From JARRQB01 sp965368585 (GTDB taxonomy: Bacteria; Pseudomonadota; Gammaproteobacteria; Chromatiales; Chromatiaceae): DNA of 9,095 bases. A program made the translations under genes and the position numbers. Positions 6,401 to 9,095 of this stretch are shown here, piece by piece. The stretch spans positions 1 to 9,095 of the forward strand of contig CBDUNM010000191.1 in the NCBI GenBank assembly GCA_965368585.1, read 5' to 3'. Every line of letters starts with the position of its first letter. Within the stretch, counting starts at the first letter, position 1. Below the pieces are notes generated by a model, which saw only the letters and a program-made list of their open reading frames with translations, searched no databases and was not told the origin of the DNA.

Positions 6401-7164
6401 GTGTCCTCTTCGATACTCTCGAGGCCCGTTTCCGACCCGGCACCCAACCCGCTATCCGCCCACGCCCACAGGCTCGCTTCGAAGCCAGTTACGTCAACAT
6501 GGGCCTGCGCGAAGAGGCGGCTGAAACAGTCGCACCGTCGCAAAGTGACGTTCAAGTCCCGACGCCGCTTGCCTCACCACCTTCCCGGAAGACTGACCCG
6601 TCTGTAGCGCCAGTACATGAACCTGAGATCCGTGCGACGGCTGCAAGGGAATTACTGCAGATACCGCGACCGGGTAACAGGAACACCGCGCAAGCAGCGC
6701 CCCGGTCCGGCGCATCCGCACCCCCGCAGGCAGGGTCAGTCGGGTCGAAACCGCCTGCTCGCACGCGCGCTGAAAACGAAGCACCATCGGAGCAGCGTCA
6801 CCCCATCGAACCGAATTCATCGGAACCGACAAGACGGTGGCCCTCTGACAGGCAGGAAAGCGAACCGCCGGTCCTGGAACGGATCACCGAGACGAGCATT
6901 CATACCGAGGTGCCGCAGATGCTGGTGTCCCAGATGGAAGCTCCGGCCGCCGAGCCCTTGGCCGATGCCCGGTCCGACCTGTCAGCGGCCCGGGAGTCGC
7001 CCGTCATTCGCATCGGCCGCATCGAGGTTACCCGGCCTGCCTCGCCTGTGACGCCGCCTCCCAAAACGGTCCATGCGAGTCCCGACCCGCCACGCCGCCC
7101 CGCGCAGGTGACCCATGGCAAGCAGCCCAGCCGCCTGACTGATTACCTTGGCTGGAAAAAATAG
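6397..7164 (+). CDS. Pro-rich, mostly disordered CIS-associated protein of unknown function
   Basis: A 255-residue protein. The frame is open further upstream (ATG at 6205), but the start at 6397 is preferred: it overlaps the previous stop as ATGA, has GGAG eight bases upstream, and gives an N-terminus (MSVLFDTLEARFRP) like that of short proteins at this position in related clusters. Three parts are visible. The N-terminal head (1-40) could form a helix. A long linker (about 45-195) rich in Pro, Ala, Ser, Arg and Glu has almost no hydrophobic periodicity and is probably disordered. The tail has a short beta-like motif VIRIGRIEVTR (203-213), a Pro-rich spacer, and SRLTDYLGWKK at the end. The RIEV plus terminal L-x-DYL pattern recurs, as I recall it, in otherwise unrelated proteins next to CIS tube and cap genes. 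The function is unknown; the architecture suggests a tether or assembly factor binding by its two ends. Confidence 0.7.
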   Translation: MSVLFDTLEARFRPGTQPAIRPRPQARFEASYVNMGLREEAAETVAPSQSDVQVPTPLASPPSRKTDPSVAPVHEPEIRATAARELLQIPRPGNRNTAQAAPRSGASAPPQAGSVGSKPPARTRAENEAPSEQRHPIEPNSSEPTRRWPSDRQESEPPVLERITETSIHTEVPQMLVSQMEAPAAEPLADARSDLSAARESPVIRIGRIEVTRPASPVTPPPKTVHASPDPPRRPAQVTHGKQPSRLTDYLGWKK

Positions 7165-7166
7165 CC

Positions 7167-8480
7167 ATGTCGAATGCCCTCGCCATCGCCTCTGTCACCG
7201 CAGTCCTGATGGACCTGTTGAACGACGGGTTGGCCAATGCAAATCTTGACGCCATCGGGCCTATCGACGTGACCGTAGTGCCGCCCGATCAGGTCTCGTC
7301 CGAGTCGCCCCCGACCAATCGGCTTAACATATACATGTGGCATGCCACCCGCAACGCAGCCTGGTCGAACCAGCATCTGCCCGCCCGTAATGCGCAGGGC
7401 AACCGGCTCGACAGTCCGCACCTGGCGTTGGATCTGCATTTCATCCTGACCGCCACCGGCGCTGAGCCGCTGAATGCCGAGATCATTCTGGGCTACGGCA
7501 TGCAGGTGATGCACGAAACCCCGGCTCTGACCCGCGCCGCGATACGAACCGCACTGGGTGGGGTAACGCCGCCGGTCGATGCCTCGCTGCTGCCAGCCGG
7601 TTTGCAGTCAATTCTCGCTTCGGATTTAGCAGATCAGTTCGAACAGATTCGCATTACGCCTGCCATTGCCGATACCGAGCATCCGATGCAGCTGGAGGGC
7701 ATTTCGAATCTCTGGTCGGCTTTCTCTGCACCGCTGCGCGCCTCGGCGCTCTACCAGGTGTCCTGCGTGCTGATCCAGAGCCGTACGCCGGTGCGATCAG
7801 CACTGCCAGTGCTGACGTTGGGCGGGCGCACAGCCCAGTTGCGCAGTCCGACGGTTGGCCTTGTATCGCGCCTGCCGAACGGTGCGGGCACCGGGCGAGA
7901 CCTGATGGCGGGGATCGAACCGGGTGACTGGGTGGCGATCGAGGGTACGGCGCTCGCCTCGGATCGGATGCGGGTGCGACTGGGCGACAGGATACTGGCG
8001 GTGGTGCCCGGCAACGCAACCAACCTGCGTGTCGATGTGCAACTTCCCACGAACCTGCGCGCCGGGCTGTCACTTCTGCAAATAGAGCACCTCTTCACGC
8101 CTGAGGGCGGTGGCGGCGACCGTCTCTGGGAAATGTCGAATGCGATGCCGCTGGTGATCACGCCGCAGCTGGCAGGCCATGTCGTAGCGGGGACGGTGGC
8201 GTCGGGGCGGTTCACCGGTACTGTTACGGCCACGCTCGCCCACCCTGTGGGCGACGATCAGGTGGCGGCACTTCTCTTCAACCCATTGCCGGGAGGGGCC
8301 AACGAGGCGTTTGCGGTGCGCTGCCGTTCGCGCGTCGCTGATAGCCTTGTAGTGGTGGCCGACATGACCGATGTAGCCGCCGACAATTACCTGATCCGTG
8401 TCGAGATCGGCGGCGCGGCAAGCGGTTTGACCATGAGTGCCACAGGCTTTGACGGGCCGGTCGCGGACCTCGATCCGTGA
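7167..8480 (+). CDS. Pvc16/Afp16-like tail terminator (DUF4255) with C-terminal extension
   Basis: A 437-residue protein whose first 205 or so residues are a DUF4255/Pvc16 N-terminal domain. In Afp and PVC this protein caps the distal end of tube and sheath and sets their termination. Signatures are ALAIASVTAVLMDLLNDGL (4-22), NRLNIYMWHATRNAAWSN (51-68), LALDLHFILTATG (86-98), GYGMQVMHETPALTRAAI (109-126), and ITPAIADTEHPMQLEGISNLWSAF to YQVSCVLIQS (163-205). Family caps are usually 200-300 residues. The extra 230 residues contain an IPT/TIG-like immunoglobulin-fold stretch (about 226-308, with GDWVAIEGTALASDRMRVRLG and LPTNLRAGLSLLQIEH). A second beta-rich stretch (about 326-426) ends in NYLIRVEIGG. 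The gene starts two bases after the previous stop with little Shine-Dalgarno, so it is probably coupled. Its end overlaps the ATPase gene by four bases (GTGA). The cap role is known for the family; the role of the extension is not. Confidence 0.87.
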   Translation: MSNALAIASVTAVLMDLLNDGLANANLDAIGPIDVTVVPPDQVSSESPPTNRLNIYMWHATRNAAWSNQHLPARNAQGNRLDSPHLALDLHFILTATGAEPLNAEIILGYGMQVMHETPALTRAAIRTALGGVTPPVDASLLPAGLQSILASDLADQFEQIRITPAIADTEHPMQLEGISNLWSAFSAPLRASALYQVSCVLIQSRTPVRSALPVLTLGGRTAQLRSPTVGLVSRLPNGAGTGRDLMAGIEPGDWVAIEGTALASDRMRVRLGDRILAVVPGNATNLRVDVQLPTNLRAGLSLLQIEHLFTPEGGGGDRLWEMSNAMPLVITPQLAGHVVAGTVASGRFTGTVTATLAHPVGDDQVAALLFNPLPGGANEAFAVRCRSRVADSLVVVADMTDVAADNYLIRVEIGGAASGLTMSATGFDGPVADLDP

Positions 8481-9095
8481 CCCGGGATGAAGTCATACCA
8501 GCTGAAGCCCTGCAAATGAAGGCGCTGGAGCTTGCCGTGGACCGTATTCAGTGGCTGCTGGGCGGACAGAAAGGCAATGCCCTTGATCTTGATGCCGAAT
8601 TGAAAACGCTGACCGCAATGGGGCAGGTGGGGCTAGCCGAGATCTTCCTGCGCTTCAGCCTCTTGGGTCGGGTGCGCGACACCTTCCTGCTGGCCGTCGC
8701 TCCGGACCTGGGGTCCGCCGCCTCCGCTGCGCTGGCAGCACACCCACTATCCCTGCAGGGACGCGCGACGCCGGGGCTGGTCGCGCACGTCCTGGGCGTG
8801 GGCGCACTTGATGCACTGTCTCCGCAGGGCCTGCTGGTGCAGGCGGCGCTGGTTGAACTGCTGCCGGGGCCGGGTCTGGCGCAGCGGTTGCTGGCGGTCG
8901 ATGCCGGTCTGATCCACGCGATGCACGGTGCTGCGCAGCCAAGCGAGCACCTGGCGGCTGCTCTAACGACATTGCACGATTCAGAAGGCGTCGACGACAC
9001 CGACCGTAACCGGATGGCCGAAGCGCTGGTTGCGGCACGCGAGCAGCCAGGATATCCGCTGATTCATCTGCGTCTGGGTGAGCGCCTGCTGGCGG
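8477..9095 (+). CDS. N-terminal part of Pvc15/Afp15-like AAA+ ATPase (3' truncated by window edge)
   Basis: The frame beginning with GTG at 8477 overlaps the cap stop as GTGA and stays open to the window end (206 codons), with no in-frame stop. It matches the N-terminal region that precedes the AAA+ module in Pvc15-type ATPases. Residues 46-108 (LAEIFLRFSLLGRVRDTFLLAVAPDLGSAA, then a Q-G-R-A-TPGLVAHVLG stretch) follow the usual pattern of an L-rich helix, L/F-x-R-D-x-x-L-L-A-x-A-P-E/D-L and R-x-TPGL. Residues 119-151 (LVQAALVELLPG, RLLAVDAGLIHAMHG) correspond to the family's inserted short domain ending in VDxxLxHxxxG. The Walker A and B motifs would lie beyond the window and cannot be checked. 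An alternative start is the in-frame ATG at 8516. In Afp/PVC the ATPase is cytoplasmic and needed for assembly or for loading cargo. The order cap then ATPase is the reverse of Afp15-Afp16. Confidence 0.72.
   Translation, partial: MTRDEVIPAEALQMKALELAVDRIQWLLGGQKGNALDLDAELKTLTAMGQVGLAEIFLRFSLLGRVRDTFLLAVAPDLGSAASAALAAHPLSLQGRATPGLVAHVLGVGALDALSPQGLLVQAALVELLPGPGLAQRLLAVDAGLIHAMHGAAQPSEHLAAALTTLHDSEGVDDTDRNRMAEALVAAREQPGYPLIHLRLGERLLA

Noticed and set aside
6617..7051. Arg/Pro-rich open frame on the + strand in another frame of the disordered protein gene
   Set aside because: Out-of-frame reading of a GC-rich low-complexity gene; the frame chosen has conserved-looking ends and correct overlaps with both neighbours.
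8548..9000. Minus-strand open frame of 150 codons at the right end
   Set aside because: It is antisense to the + strand frame that matches the Pvc15-like ATPase N-terminus and overlaps the cap gene stop properly; its Ser/Ala/Arg/Cys-rich product has no recognisable feature.
3239..9095. CRISPR array, tRNA, IS element or transposase in the CIS block
   Set aside because: No spaced direct repeats, cloverleaf-like sequence, terminal inverted repeats or transposase frame were seen; the only repeat is the diverged protein-level duplication in the sheath.

Overview
The window reads as a piece of a proteobacterial, probably gammaproteobacterial, chromosome. This is inferred from the gene families and compact operon style; no rRNA, tRNA or other marker gene is present to prove it. 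Two blocks meet here. The left block (about 1-2813) holds ordinary metabolic genes. The right block (3239 to the end) is the start of a gene cluster for a contractile injection system (CIS), a phage-tail-like particle of the Afp/PVC (eCIS) kind.

Left block: the 3' part of a threonine/serine exporter-like membrane protein on the + strand converges on a two-gene minus-strand set. That set is a flavin reductase-like FMN protein followed, 80 bases later, by an isopenicillin N synthase-like 2-oxoglutarate/Fe(II) oxygenase. A gene-free stretch of 425 bases (2814-3238) separates the divergent flavin reductase and CIS genes. It contains an 18-bp imperfect palindrome overlapping a weak promoter-like pair, and a small hairpin whose loop carries the Shine-Dalgarno sequence of the first CIS gene.

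Right block: six genes lie head to tail on the + strand, with gaps of 25 bases or less or with start/stop overlaps. They are the contractile sheath (with a tandemly duplicated inserted domain), the inner tube, a T4 gp26-like baseplate chaperone candidate with two CxxC pairs, a Pro-rich disordered protein with conserved-looking ends, a Pvc16/DUF4255 tail cap protein with a C-terminal extension, and the N-terminal third or so of a Pvc15-like AAA+ ATPase cut by the window end. In known systems the tube stacks inside the sheath, the cap ends both polymers, and the ATPase is needed for assembly or cargo handling. The spike, baseplate, tape-measure, fibre and cargo genes are expected downstream, outside the window. 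The gene order (sheath first, cap before ATPase) differs from Afp/PVC, so this is a divergent CIS lineage and not a standard Afp copy.

Sampled lines of sequence are visibly GC-richer in the CIS block than in the minus-strand genes to the left, which fits acquisition of the cluster as a unit but does not prove it.
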